DNA from: Streptomyces sp. SN-593 | GTDB lineage: Bacteria > Actinomycetota > Actinomycetes > Streptomycetales > Streptomycetaceae | DNA: 64,000 bases | NCBI RefSeq assembly: GCF_016756395.1 | Contig: NZ_AP018365.1 | Coordinates: 5,893,001-5,957,000, forward strand | Direction: 5' to 3' | In this document: piece by piece, positions 42,161-51,644 of the stretch | How positions within the stretch are numbered: position 1 is the first letter of the stretch | Layout: each line of letters starts with the position of its first letter | Notes under the pieces: generated by a model | What the model saw: only the letters and a program-made list of their open reading frames with translations | Told to the model about the DNA's origin: nothing | The model's database searches: none | Program-made: the position numbers and the translations under genes

Positions 42161-44710
42161 TCAGAAGCCGCTGTTGCCGCTGCCCCGGTTGACGGTGTAG
42201 TTCCCGGGGTTGTTCAGGCCGCCCGAAGCGGCCCCGGTGACGGTGGTGTTGGACACGCTCATGCTGCCGGTGACGTTCTCGATGTCGAAGCCGTAGCTGC
42301 CGGCGCCGGTGATCGTGTCGTGGTCGAAGGACAGGTTGCCGATCTGCCGGCCGCTGTCGAGCAGCACGGCCTGGTGGAGGCTGTTGAGCAGGGTGTTGCC
42401 GTCGACGGTCAGCGGCTGGGTCATGTCGCTGACCACCGCGTGGATCCACAGTGCGCCGATGTCGTAGTCGTTGTTGTACTCGTGGGAGCCGGTGCGCAGC
42501 AGCAGGTTGTCCAGGACGGCGGTGGGCCCGCCGAAGCCGCCGCCGAACTGGGTGCTGACCTTGATGCCGGCGCCGAAGGCGACGGTGTCGCTGATCACGT
42601 TGTCCCGCACGGTGTTGCCCGAACCGCCGTAGACGCCCACGCCGTTGGCCTGGATGGGACTTTGCAGGGTGTTGTCCGCCACGGTGCAGTCGGCGACGTC
42701 GCCGCCCTCGGTGTCCAGGGCGACGGTGTCGTCGCCGGTGTTGCGCACGCTGGACTGCTCGACGCGGGTGCCGGAGCTGCCGCCGTGCACGTGGACGCCG
42801 TCGGCGAACACGTCGCGCACCCGCAGCCCGACGGCGTCGAGTCCGGTGCCCGGCACCGCCCACAGCCCGACCTTGGTGTGCTCCATCCACACGTCGAAGA
42901 TGAGCGAGCCGGAGGTGAAGGTGCCCTCGATGGCGGCCGCGCCCGAGTCGTTGTTGCGGAAGGTCTGGTCGCCGGAGACGGTGAGGTCGGCGATCAGGTT
43001 GCGGCCGCCGGTCGCGTACAGGCCGCCGGAGCCGTTCTCGGCGGTGGACCGGAGGGTGGTCCACCACTCGCCCGCGCCGCGCACGGAGACGTTCGCCAGG
43101 TTGATCCGGCCCGAGACGGTGTAGGTGCCGGCCGGGAACCACAGGCCCTTGCCGGTGCCGGACAGCGCGCTCAGCGCGCTGTTGATCGCGGAGGTGGCGT
43201 CGGCGGAGCTGTTCGGGGTGACGCCGTAGTCGGTGACCGGCACGTATCCGGCGGGCATCGGGTAGGCGGCGTCGACGAGTTCGGTGTCCACGGTGTCGAT
43301 CGTGTACGAACTCGCCGTGTCCGCCGCGTCCTTCTGGAGCTTCAGTACGGTGCCGGCCGGCCAGGTGGTGCCGCTGAGCGCGCGGACCTCGTCGTAGACG
43401 TGGTGGCCGGAGCCGTCGCCGGGGGAGTTGGTGTCGTAGTACCCGGCGCCGTACAGCCAGGAGTACTTGTTGGTGAGGGTGAGGTCCTGGACCTTGGTGG
43501 AGCCGGCGTACAGGGAGAGCGGGTAGGTGGTGGCGGACCCGGAGGCGGTGTCGGGCACGGAGTAGCGCACCACGACGGAGTTGGCGGGTTTGGTGAGGGT
43601 GAACCGGACGTACTGGCCGGTGGACCTGAGCTGCACCGCGCTGCGGCCGGTGGACTCGGCGGCGGTGGACGGGTAGCCGGTGCTGGTGGCCAGCACGGTG
43701 CCGTTGGTTGTGGCGTCGGCGGCGCGGTACTCGGTGTAGGGCAGGGTGGCGCCCTGCGTGGCCAGCGCGGTGCCGCCGTCGACCGCGACGTTGTCGACGG
43801 CCACGTTCCCGGAGTCGCCGACGTCGGTCTGGACACCGACCAGGTTGAGGCCCGAGCGCAGGGTGACGGTCTTGGAGACGTAACTCCAGCCGCCGGCGGC
43901 CGGCAGGGTCAACTGGCCGCTCTTCACTCCGTTGAGGTAGAGGGACACCGTCTGGGGCGAACCGGTGGAGTTGGCGTAGCCGACGGCGACCGGGTAGCTG
44001 CCGGCCGTCGGGACGCTGGTGTCGACGACGGCCTGCGCGCCCTGGGCGGTGAAGCCGGTGAGGTAGCCGCCGCCGGTGTAGCCGGGGAGGGCGGTGGCGA
44101 CGGAGGGGCCGCCGGTGAAGAAGGCGGTGGACGCCTGGTACACCTGGCCGGGCGGGGTGCCGCCGGTGCTCCCGCCGGTGCCGCCGCCGGCGGGGGAGCC
44201 GACGGTGACGTTGTCGAGGTTGACGTTGCCGCTGTCGGAGGTGTCGTAGCGGTAGGCGATCGTGTTGCTGCCCGAACGCAGGGTCAGCGTCTCGGACCTG
44301 GTGGTCCAGGTGTTCCAGTCCGAGGTCGCCGGCAGCGAGGTGTCCAGCGCCTTCGTGCCGTTGACGTAGACGGCGAGGGTCTGGGTGACGGTGCTGCCGT
44401 TGGCGTACCGCAGCGTGACGGGGGCGGCCCCGGCCGAGGACGCGGTGACGGTGAGGGTGGCCGCCGCGGTGCCGCGGTTGCCGTCGGTGAAGCCGGCGAC
44501 GAAGCCGCTGCCGGTGTAGCCGGTGTGGTCGGTCGCGACCACCGCGCCGCCGGACAGCGCGGCGGACTCGGCCTCGTAGCCGGTGGACGCGCCCGCGGCG
44601 GCGGCGTGCGGGGCGGGCCAGGCGAACAGCGCGGTGAGCAGGGCCGCCACCGCCAGCAGGGCGGTCGGCAGGGCCCGGGACAGGGGGATGCCCCGAGGGT
44701 TTCCGGACAT
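42161..44710 (-). CDS. Secreted GH87-family alpha-1,3-glucanase (mycodextranase type) with two CBM modules
   Basis: 849-aa exported glycosidase. Signal peptide (residues 1-39), two beta-sandwich carbohydrate-binding modules of the CBM35/CBM6 type (about 43-170 and 185-310), a further beta domain, and a right-handed beta-helix (about 500-849) with GH87 blocks: HTKVGLWAVPGTGLDAVGLRV, FADGVHVHGG, RNTGDDTVAL, LQSPIQANGVGVYGG. Asp637, Asp660 and Asp661 have the same 23/24-residue spacing as the catalytic Asp triad known for GH87 (Agl-KA), supporting hydrolytic function on alpha-1,3-glucan such as fungal walls or mutan. ATG at 44710 has CGGAG about 7 nt upstream; ATG at 44725 is in frame but has none. 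It is separated by 247 nt from the LacI gene upstream of it. Confidence 0.9.
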   Translation of the reverse strand: MSGNPRGIPLSRALPTALLAVAALLTALFAWPAPHAAAAGASTGYEAESAALSGGAVVATDHTGYTGSGFVAGFTDGNRGTAAATLTVTASSAGAAPVTLRYANGSTVTQTLAVYVNGTKALDTSLPATSDWNTWTTRSETLTLRSGSNTIAYRYDTSDSGNVNLDNVTVGSPAGGGTGGSTGGTPPGQVYQASTAFFTGGPSVATALPGYTGGGYLTGFTAQGAQAVVDTSVPTAGSYPVAVGYANSTGSPQTVSLYLNGVKSGQLTLPAAGGWSYVSKTVTLRSGLNLVGVQTDVGDSGNVAVDNVAVDGGTALATQGATLPYTEYRAADATTNGTVLATSTGYPSTAAESTGRSAVQLRSTGQYVRFTLTKPANSVVVRYSVPDTASGSATTYPLSLYAGSTKVQDLTLTNKYSWLYGAGYYDTNSPGDGSGHHVYDEVRALSGTTWPAGTVLKLQKDAADTASSYTIDTVDTELVDAAYPMPAGYVPVTDYGVTPNSSADATSAINSALSALSGTGKGLWFPAGTYTVSGRINLANVSVRGAGEWWTTLRSTAENGSGGLYATGGRNLIADLTVSGDQTFRNNDSGAAAIEGTFTSGSLIFDVWMEHTKVGLWAVPGTGLDAVGLRVRDVFADGVHVHGGSSGTRVEQSSVRNTGDDTVALDTEGGDVADCTVADNTLQSPIQANGVGVYGGSGNTVRDNVISDTVAFGAGIKVSTQFGGGFGGPTAVLDNLLLRTGSHEYNNDYDIGALWIHAVVSDMTQPLTVDGNTLLNSLHQAVLLDSGRQIGNLSFDHDTITGAGSYGFDIENVTGSMSVSNTTVTGAASGGLNNPGNYTVNRGSGNSGF

Positions 44711-44872
44711 GGGGGTACTCCGCATCGGGAAGGGGGTGGCTGAGCAACGCGCACCGTAGACCCGCGCCCACCCCGATGCAATGGAAGACGCGGAGGCGGG
44801 AAAACTCCGACAGGGACGTGGAAATCACTTGCTGAGCCGGCGCATGCGGCCTGACCGGGGCATACGCCCGCG

Positions 44873-44899
44873 ACCGCTCCCGACCGTTTGCGGAGCGGT
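44873..44899 (-). terminator. Hairpin between the lacI-type gene and the GH87 gene
   Basis: ACCGCTCC/GGAGCGGT 8-bp perfect arms with an 11-nt loop, about 60 nt after the first LacI gene stop. Likely separates the regulator from the GH87 gene. Confidence 0.45.
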
Positions 44900-44957
44900 G
44901 GAACGCGGCGGTGGTTTCGCGTCGGTTTCTTGCCGGGACCTGCTCGACGGACAGGCC

Positions 44958-45956
44958 CTACGACCTTTCCCCCGCTGCGGGCGGGGGCGCGGTGGAACTG
45001 CGGACCACGAGTTCGGGTTCGTGGAGGAGTTCCTTGGGGGTGGGGTTGTTGCCGGAGATCTGGTTGGCGAGGAGGGTGACCGCGGCGCGTGACATGGCCT
45101 CGATGGGCTGCCGGAGGGTGGTCAGCGGTGGATCGGCGTAGTTCATGAAGGCGGAGTCGTCGTAGCCGACCACGGAGAAGTCCCCGGGGACGGTGAGTCC
45201 TTTGCGGCGGGCGGCGCGGACGGCGCCGAGGGCGAGGACGTCGCTGCCGCAGATGAGGGCGGTGACGCCGGCCGTGATGAGGTCCCCCGCCACCGCCTGG
45301 CCGCCTTCGAAGCTGAACAGGGCGTGGCCGATGGGGTGGTGGCCGCGGCCGTCGGTTGCGGTGAGGGCGGTGAAGGCGGCGGCTTTGCGGCGGGAGGGGG
45401 TGTGGTCGGCGGGGCCGACCATGAGGCCGATCCGGCGGTGTCCGAGCGACGTGAGGTGCGCGTACGCCTGCTGCACGGCGGCCGCGTCGTCCGTGGACAC
45501 GTGCGGGAACCCCGGCAGGTCCACGGCGGCGTTGAGCAGCACCACCGGCACCCGGCGCTCCAGCAGCGCCGCGTGCTCCTCCGGGGTGAGCCCGCCGCAG
45601 AACACCACGCCGGAGACCTGCTGGTCGAGCAGCATCGTGACGTACTCCGCCTCCGTCAGGCCGCCCGCCGAGCGGGTGCACAGCACCGGGGTGAAGCCGA
45701 GCTGCACCAGCGCGCCGCCCACCACCTCGGCCAGCGCCGGGAAGATCGGGTTCTGCAACTCGGGCATCACCATGCCGACCAACCGGGCCCGCACCCCGCG
45801 CAGTTGCGTGGGCCGTTCGTATCCCAGCACGTCGAGCGCGGTCAGCACCGCCTGGCGGGTCGCGTCGGAGACACCGGGCTTGCCGTTCAGCACGCGACTC
45901 ACCGTCGCTTCGCTGACGCCCACCTTCTGGGCCACTTGCGCGAGTCTGCGGGTCAT
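44958..45956 (-). CDS. LacI-family repressor 1 of the glucan locus
   Basis: 332-aa LacI-type regulator. The N-terminal HTH reads RRLAQVAQKVGVSEATVSRVLNGKPGVSDATRQAV, followed by the hinge and a periplasmic-binding-like effector domain (about 60-330, with MVMPELQNPIF and RRIGLMVGP). It is divergent from the ABC sugar-binding gene, so it most likely represses that operon until an oligosaccharide binds. A TATAGT -10 ends only 6 nt before the ATG and no ribosome site is seen, so the transcript may be leaderless. Its 3' half is nearly identical in DNA to the second LacI gene (51645). Confidence 0.9.
   Translation of the reverse strand: MTRRLAQVAQKVGVSEATVSRVLNGKPGVSDATRQAVLTALDVLGYERPTQLRGVRARLVGMVMPELQNPIFPALAEVVGGALVQLGFTPVLCTRSAGGLTEAEYVTMLLDQQVSGVVFCGGLTPEEHAALLERRVPVVLLNAAVDLPGFPHVSTDDAAAVQQAYAHLTSLGHRRIGLMVGPADHTPSRRKAAAFTALTATDGRGHHPIGHALFSFEGGQAVAGDLITAGVTALICGSDVLALGAVRAARRKGLTVPGDFSVVGYDDSAFMNYADPPLTTLRQPIEAMSRAAVTLLANQISGNNPTPKELLHEPELVVRSSTAPPPAAGERS
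45001..45497. repeat. 497-bp long direct repeat, copy 1 (with 51721-52217), about 99% identical
   Basis: Aligned base for base at a constant offset of 6720 nt, this block differs from 51721-52217 at only five positions that I can count, all in the effector domain of the two LacI genes. Identity drops sharply at 45498. The pattern suggests gene conversion between the two repressor genes. Confidence 0.9.
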
Positions 45957-45974
45957 GAGCGCACTATAACGGCA

Positions 45975-45984
45975 CGACCGGTCG
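45975..45984. promoter_or_regulatory. 10-bp palindrome in the lacI-1 core promoter
   Basis: CGACCGGTCG sits just upstream of the TATAGT -10 (45963-45968, minus strand) of the first LacI gene. It may serve as an autoregulatory operator. Confidence 0.45.
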
Positions 45985-46044
45985 ACTTTATGCGCGATGT
46001 TTGCGCTTCTTGCCTTGGCGAACTCTCGTCAGGTCGCCTTTTTG

Positions 46045-46091
46045 CGTAAATTGGTTTACGTATTGCAGACCTGGTGCGTGGGACATAACTT
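46045..46091 (+). promoter_or_regulatory. Promoter and operator of the sugar ABC operon
   Basis: A dyad CGTAAA-N4-TTTACG (46045-46060) lies immediately upstream of a -35 (TTGCAG, 46063-46068) spaced 17 bp from a -10 (TAACTT, 46086-46091). The first gene starts at 46159. The dyad is the best candidate binding site for the divergent LacI protein. Confidence 0.6.
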
Positions 46092-46158
46092 GTGCCACAC
46101 CTCGGGGGCAGCGGACCGCTCCCCGCACCCCCACCCCACCCACCACCAGGGACGATCC

Positions 46159-47532
46159 ATGACCGGTAACCCGGCGGGCAGCAGAGCCCGCACCGTCCTC
46201 GCCGTCACCGCGGCGGCGACGCTCGCCCTCACCGCGAGCGGCTGCGACAGCTCCTCCGGCACGTCCGCGTCCTCGGGCGGCGTCGTCACGATCACGGTGA
46301 ACGACGAGCCGGCCAAGACCGACCCGGTGAACCGGAAGTTCTTCCTCGCGGACGTGGCAGCGTTCGAGAAGCTGCACCCGAAGATCAAGGTGGTGCCGCA
46401 CGAGGGCCAGATGGACCCGCAGACCTTCGCCGCGAAGCTGGCGGGCGGCCAGTTGGAGAACGTCTTCTACGTCTACTACACCGACCCGGCCGGGCTGATC
46501 GCCAAACACCAGGCCGCCGACATCACCCCGTACCTGTCGGCCTACCCGGCCGCGCAGCAGGTCAAGTCCACCCTGCGCAAGGTGTTCCAGGACGCGGACG
46601 GGCACACCTACGGCCTGCCCGAGGGCAACTACTCGATGGGCCTGGTCTACAACCGGGCGCTCTTCCGACAGGCTGGCCTCGACCCGGACGCCCCGCCCAC
46701 CACCTGGGCCGAGGTCCGCGCCGACGCGAAGAAGATCGCCGCGCTCGGCCACGGCATCACCGGGTACGGCGACTACAGCAAGGCGAACAACGGCGGTTGG
46801 CACTTCACCGCCGAGATGTACTCGCTCGGCGGCGACGTCGCCAAGCAGCAGCCCGACGGCACCTGGAAGGCCGACTTCGACAACGCCACCGGCCGCACCG
46901 TCCTGACGCAACTGCACGACATGCGCTGGACGGACGACTCCATGGGGCAGCGCCAACTCCTCCAATGGGCCGACCTGCTCCAGATGATGGGCGCCGGCAA
47001 GCTCGGCATGTACCTCGCCACCGCCGACAACATCCCCACCATCGCCTCGCAGTACAAGGGCGACCCGAAGGACTACGGGCTCGGCCCGATCCCCGGCGGC
47101 AAGGGCACGCTGGCCGGCGGCGGCGGGTTCATGTTCAACCCGAAGGACACCCCCGACCAGATCCGGGCGGGCGTGGCCTGGACGATGTTCAAGTACGAGA
47201 ACCCCGACCGGATCACCTCCGGCGACCAGCGGGCCGCCGCCGCGAAGCAGCCGGTCGGCCTGCCCGAGCCCAACATCTGGACCGGCGCCGCCGCGGCCGC
47301 CAAGACCGCCGCCGACAAGAAGCTCGCCAACGAACCGGTGCAGAACTACGCCCCGTTCCAGCAGGCCCTCCCCGGCATCCCGCTGGACCTGGAGCCGCCG
47401 CAGGCCCAGCAGGTCTACGCCGTCCTCGACACCGTCATGGCCAAGGTGCTCACCCAGAAGGACGCGGACATCGACGGCCTGCTCAAGGACGCCTCCCGGC
47501 AGGTCGACTCCCTCCTGGCAGCCCAGCAGTAG
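46159..47532 (+). CDS. ABC sugar transporter, extracellular solute-binding lipoprotein
   Basis: 457-aa substrate-binding protein of the carbohydrate CUT1 importer family. A lipoprotein signal (lipobox LTASGC, Cys29) anchors it outside the membrane. The core shows the family repeats: KIKVVPHEGQ, TYGLPEGNYSMGLVYNRALFRQAGLDPDAPPTTW and GGGGFMFNPKDTP. ATG at 46159 has AGGGACGA upstream; the frame is open earlier but only as leader DNA. It heads the operon with two permeases and a GH13 enzyme. No ATPase gene is present; actinomycetes often use a shared MsiK ATPase. Confidence 0.92.
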   Translation: MTGNPAGSRARTVLAVTAAATLALTASGCDSSSGTSASSGGVVTITVNDEPAKTDPVNRKFFLADVAAFEKLHPKIKVVPHEGQMDPQTFAAKLAGGQLENVFYVYYTDPAGLIAKHQAADITPYLSAYPAAQQVKSTLRKVFQDADGHTYGLPEGNYSMGLVYNRALFRQAGLDPDAPPTTWAEVRADAKKIAALGHGITGYGDYSKANNGGWHFTAEMYSLGGDVAKQQPDGTWKADFDNATGRTVLTQLHDMRWTDDSMGQRQLLQWADLLQMMGAGKLGMYLATADNIPTIASQYKGDPKDYGLGPIPGGKGTLAGGGGFMFNPKDTPDQIRAGVAWTMFKYENPDRITSGDQRAAAAKQPVGLPEPNIWTGAAAAAKTAADKKLANEPVQNYAPFQQALPGIPLDLEPPQAQQVYAVLDTVMAKVLTQKDADIDGLLKDASRQVDSLLAAQQ

Positions 47533-47650
47533 CCCGCAGGGCCGCGCGCCGCAGGCCGCAGGCCGCCGAACGCCCGTCCGCGGGCCGCGCCCCCCGCACC
47601 TGACCGCCCGGGGAGGCGGCCCGCGGGCGCCGACGAAGGAGACGACCCCG

Positions 47651-48607
47651 ATGGCGACTTCCCTGGCGCCGCACCGCTCCCGCCCCCCGACCGCCCGGAA
47701 CGGGCGGCGGACCGCCCCGCGCGGCGCCCGCAACGCGCGGCTGCGCCGGCGGCTCGCCGACAACGCGATGGCCTACACCTTCATGGCCGCGGGCATCCTC
47801 TGCTTCGCACTGTTCTCGTGGTACCCGCTGGTGCGCGGCATCGTCCTCAGCTTCCAGCAGGACAACCTGATCACCTCGCCGCAGTGGGTCGGCCTGACCA
47901 ACTACCGGCACCTGTTCGCCGACCCGCTCTTCCTCACCGCCTGGAAGAACACCGCCGAGTTCACCGGGCTGGCGCTGCTGCTCGGCTACGCGGTGCCGTT
48001 CGCGGTCGCGGTGCTCCTCAACGAACTGCGCCACTTCAAGGCGTACTTCAGGGTCGCGGTCTACCTGCCGGTGATGCTCCCGCCGATCGTCAGCGTCATG
48101 CTGTGGCAGTTCTTCTACGACCCGGGCGGCGGCCTGTTCAACACCGCGCTGCGCGGCGCCGGCCTGCCGACCTCGCAGTGGATCCAGTCCCCGCACACCG
48201 CGATGATCTCGCTCGTGCTCGTGTCGACCTGGGCGAACATGGGCGGGGCCACCCTGATGTACCTCGCCGCGCTCCAGTCCATCCCCGGCGAGCTGTTCGA
48301 GGCCGCCGAACTGGACGGTGCCGGGGTGTGGGCCCGGCTGCGGCACGTCACGATCCCGCAGATGCGCTTCATCATGCTGGTCCTGCTGCTGCTCCAGATC
48401 ATCTCCACCATGCAGGTCTTCGTGGAGCCGTTCCAGCTCACCGGGTTCACCGACCCGTCGACGATCACCGTGATGACCCTGATCTACCGCTACGCCTTCG
48501 CCGTCAACAACGACTTCGGGCTGGCCGCGTCGATGAGCGTGCTGCTCTTCGTCGTGCTCGGCGTCTTCGCCGCGCTCTACCTGCGGCTGACCCGCGAAGC
48601 GGACTAG
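47651..48607 (+). CDS. ABC sugar transporter permease 1 (MalF-type)
   Basis: 318-aa inner-membrane permease with six predicted helices. A long hydrophilic Arg-rich N-terminus precedes TM1 (AYTFMAAGILCFALFSWYPLV). The ATPase-coupling EAA loop is ELFEAAELDGAGVWARLRHVTIPQM. GAAGGAGA precedes ATG by about 8 nt. It pairs with the next gene to form the sugar channel. Confidence 0.92.
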   Translation: MATSLAPHRSRPPTARNGRRTAPRGARNARLRRRLADNAMAYTFMAAGILCFALFSWYPLVRGIVLSFQQDNLITSPQWVGLTNYRHLFADPLFLTAWKNTAEFTGLALLLGYAVPFAVAVLLNELRHFKAYFRVAVYLPVMLPPIVSVMLWQFFYDPGGGLFNTALRGAGLPTSQWIQSPHTAMISLVLVSTWANMGGATLMYLAALQSIPGELFEAAELDGAGVWARLRHVTIPQMRFIMLVLLLLQIISTMQVFVEPFQLTGFTDPSTITVMTLIYRYAFAVNNDFGLAASMSVLLFVVLGVFAALYLRLTREAD

Positions 48608-48622
48608 GGAGGAACCACCCCC

Positions 48623-49531
48623 ATGGCCAGATCCGCCCCGACCGCCCCGGGCACCCGCAGCCTCATCTCCGACCAGGACCTGCGGCGGCCGCGCCACCGG
48701 GTCGCGTACTTCGCGGTACTGACCGCGACCGTGCTGCTGTTCGCCGCCGCGTTCCTCTTCCCGCTGTACTGGATGGCCACCTCCGCGCTGGAGACGCCCC
48801 GACAGTTCGCCGCCCAGACCCCGACCCTGCTGCCCAGGTCCGTGCACACCGACGCCTACCGCGACGCGTGGACCCAGCTGGACATCGCGCACTTCTTCCT
48901 CAACACCGTCTACTACGCCGCCGGCGGCTGGTTCGTCCAGATCGCGGTCGACGTCTCGGCCGCGTACGCCCTGTCGAAGCTGCGGCCGGTCCTCGGCGGA
49001 GCCGTCTTCGCCGGGATGCTGGCCAGCCTGATGCTGCCGGCCGCCGCGCTCCTGGTGCCCGCCTACCTGACCGTCTCCGACCTGCCGGTCCTCCACGTCA
49101 GCCTGCTCAACTCGCCCTGGGGGCTGTGGCTTCCGGGCGCGGCCAACGCCTTCAACATCTACGTGCTGCGCAGGTTCTTCGACCAGATCCCCGGTGAACT
49201 CCTCGACGCCGCCGCCATCGACGGCGCCTCCCGGCTCCAGACCCTGCTGCGGGTGGTGCTGCCGCTGTCCCGCCCGGTGCTCGCGGTGATCTCCATCTTC
49301 GCGGTCGTCGGGATGTGGAAGGACTTCCTGTGGCCGCTGCTGGTGCTCCAGGACCCGGACAAGCAGACGCTGTCCGTGGCCCTGCACCGGCTGTCCACGT
49401 CCACCCAGCAGGTGCCGCCGACCGAGATGATCGCCGGACTGGCGATCGCGGCGATGCCGATGATCGTGCTGTTCCTCTTCTTCCAGCGGCACATCCTCGG
49501 GGGGCTGTCCGCCGGCGCCGTCAAGGGCTGA
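48623..49531 (+). CDS. ABC sugar transporter permease 2 (MalG-type)
   Basis: 302-aa inner-membrane permease, six predicted helices. EAA-type loop: GELLDAAAIDGASRLQTLLRVVLPLSRPV. GGGAGGAA lies about 8 nt before ATG, and the gene starts 15 nt after permease 1. It completes the heterodimeric CUT1 channel. Confidence 0.92.
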   Translation: MARSAPTAPGTRSLISDQDLRRPRHRVAYFAVLTATVLLFAAAFLFPLYWMATSALETPRQFAAQTPTLLPRSVHTDAYRDAWTQLDIAHFFLNTVYYAAGGWFVQIAVDVSAAYALSKLRPVLGGAVFAGMLASLMLPAAALLVPAYLTVSDLPVLHVSLLNSPWGLWLPGAANAFNIYVLRRFFDQIPGELLDAAAIDGASRLQTLLRVVLPLSRPVLAVISIFAVVGMWKDFLWPLLVLQDPDKQTLSVALHRLSTSTQQVPPTEMIAGLAIAAMPMIVLFLFFQRHILGGLSAGAVKG

Positions 49532-49754
49532 CGCCGGGGGCCGCTCCGGCGCTCCCGTCCGGCCTCCCGCGGCCTTCCGCCCGCTCGCCGGGCGCAACCG
49601 AACTCCGCGCGGTGCGCCCGCGATCAGGGCTGCCCGCCCACGCCCTCCGCCCACGCCCTCCGCCCGCTCCCTCCACCTCCGCGCTTCCACCTCCGTGCAT
49701 CCGCTCCCCCCTTTTCCGCGTTCCGCTTCCGCCCGACCGAAGGAGCCCGTCGTC

Positions 49755-51440
49755 GTGGCCCATCCGACCGACACCGCCGCCACCAGCCCCCGTCCGCGCG
49801 ACACGGCCGCGTGGTGGCGCGACGCCGTCATCTACCAGGTCTACGTCCGCTCCTTCGCCGACGCCGACGGCGACGGGATCGGCGACCTGGCCGGCGTCCG
49901 CCGGCGGCTGCCGTACCTGGCCGAACTCGGGGTGGACGCCCTGTGGTTCAATCCCTGGTACCTCTCCCCGATGGCGGACGCCGGCTACGACGTGGCCGAC
50001 TACCGGCGGATCGACCCCGCCTTCGGCACCCTCGCCGACGCCGAGGAGCTGATCGCCGAGGCGCACGAGCTGGGCCTGAAGGTCATCGTGGACATCGTGC
50101 CCAACCACGTCTCCGACCGGCACGCCTGGTTCCAGGAGGCGCTGGCGGCCGGACCCGGCGCGGCGGCCCGCGACCTGTTCTGGTTCCGCGCCGGGCGCGG
50201 CGCGGACGGCGAACTGCCCCCCAACGACTGGCGGTCGGTCTTCGGGGGCCCGGCCTGGACCCGTACCGCCAACCCCGACGGCACCCCGGGCGAGTGGTAC
50301 CTGCACCTGTTCGCACCCCAGCAGCCCGACCTGAACTGGGCCAGCGACAAGGTGCGCGAGGAGCACGAGAGCGTCCTGCGGTTCTGGTTCGACCGCGGCG
50401 CGGACGGCGCCCGGATCGACTCGGCCACCATGCCCGCCAAGGACCCGGCGCTGCCCGACTTCGGCTCGTCGCAGCCGCCGGTCCCGCACCCGTACATCGA
50501 CCGCGACGAGGTGCACGACATCTACCGGTCCTGGCGGCGGCTCGCCGACGGCTACCCCGAGCCGCGCGCGCTGATCGGGGAGGTGTGGCTCGCCGACCCG
50601 GCGCGTTTCGCCGCCTACCTGCGGCCCGACGAGATGCACACCGCCTTCAACTTCGACTACCTCAACTGCCCCTGGAACGGCGCCGAGCTGCGCCGGGTGA
50701 TCGACGCCACGCTGGCCGCGCACGCGCCGGTGCGCGCGCCCGCCACCTGGGTGCTGTCCAACCACGACGTGACGCGGCACGTGACCCGCTACGGCCGGTC
50801 CGACACGTCGTTCGGGCTCGCGCTGCGCCAGCACGACACCCCCGTCGACCTGGGGACCGGCACCCGCAGGGCCCGGGCGGCGCTGCTGCTCAACCTCGCG
50901 CTGCCCGGGAGCTGCTACCTCTACCAGGGCGAGGAACTCGGCCTGTGGGAGGTCGAGGACATCCCCGCGGAGCTGCGCCAGGACCCGATCTTCCACCGGA
51001 CCGGCGGCACCGACATCGGTCGTGACGGCTGCCGGGTGCCGCTGCCGTGGTCCGGGGACCGGGCGCCGTTCGGCTTCAGCCCGGACGGCACCGGCGCCGT
51101 GCCGTGGCTGCCGCAGCCCGCCGGCTGGGCGCCGCTCACCGCGCGGGCGCAGGAAGGCCGCCCCGACTCCATGCTCACCTTCTACCGCGCGGCGCTGCGG
51201 CTGCGCCGCGCCCAACCGGGCCTGCACACCGAGGCGTTCGCATGGCTGCCGGTGGACGGCCCCGAGGTGGTCGCCTTCGGCCGCGGTGACGGCTTCCGCT
51301 GCGTGGTGAACCTCTCCGCCGGGCCGGTGCCGCTGCCCGACGACACCGATCTGCTGCTCGCCAGCGGACCCGACCTCGACCCGTCCGCCGGCCACCTGCC
51401 GCCCGACACGGCGGTGTGGCTGCGCACGCGGCAGAGCTGA
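49755..51440 (+). CDS. GH13 alpha-glucosidase/oligo-glucosidase
   Basis: 561-aa cytosolic glycoside hydrolase of the GH13 (TIM-barrel) family, lacking a signal peptide. Visible: AVIYQVYVRSFADADGDGIGDL (start of barrel), VDIVPNHVSD (region I), nucleophile Asp222 in GARIDSAT, acid/base Glu276 in IGEVW and Asp338 in SNHDVTRH. The arrangement fits an alpha-glucosidase that trims imported oligosaccharides to glucose. GTG at 49755 has AGGAG (49741-49745) 9 nt upstream; an ATG at 49695 lies in Pro-rich leader. It ends the operon with the importer. Confidence 0.93.
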   Translation: MAHPTDTAATSPRPRDTAAWWRDAVIYQVYVRSFADADGDGIGDLAGVRRRLPYLAELGVDALWFNPWYLSPMADAGYDVADYRRIDPAFGTLADAEELIAEAHELGLKVIVDIVPNHVSDRHAWFQEALAAGPGAAARDLFWFRAGRGADGELPPNDWRSVFGGPAWTRTANPDGTPGEWYLHLFAPQQPDLNWASDKVREEHESVLRFWFDRGADGARIDSATMPAKDPALPDFGSSQPPVPHPYIDRDEVHDIYRSWRRLADGYPEPRALIGEVWLADPARFAAYLRPDEMHTAFNFDYLNCPWNGAELRRVIDATLAAHAPVRAPATWVLSNHDVTRHVTRYGRSDTSFGLALRQHDTPVDLGTGTRRARAALLLNLALPGSCYLYQGEELGLWEVEDIPAELRQDPIFHRTGGTDIGRDGCRVPLPWSGDRAPFGFSPDGTGAVPWLPQPAGWAPLTARAQEGRPDSMLTFYRAALRLRRAQPGLHTEAFAWLPVDGPEVVAFGRGDGFRCVVNLSAGPVPLPDDTDLLLASGPDLDPSAGHLPPDTAVWLRTRQS

Positions 51441-51521
51441 GCGGCCTGCCCGCGGCCGTCCGCCGGCCGGCCGTCCGCCGTCGGGCGTATGACCGTAGGG
51501 GTGGGGGCCCGGCCTACGGTG

Positions 51522-51550
51522 CGCACCGCGCCCACGGGGGACGCGGTGCG
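51522..51550. terminator. 9-bp hairpin between GH13 and lacI-2 (convergent)
   Basis: CGCACCGCG/CGCGGTGCG perfect arms with an 11-nt loop, about 80 nt after the GH13 stop. G-rich repeats (GGTCGGGCGGGGA-like) follow to 51660. Confidence 0.55.
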
Positions 51551-51644
51551 GACCGGCCGCGGGTGCGTGAGGCCCCGGTCGGGCGGGGAAGCGGGGGCGG
51601 GCGGGGACGCGGGGGTGCGGTCGGGCGGGGAGGCGCGGTTGCGG

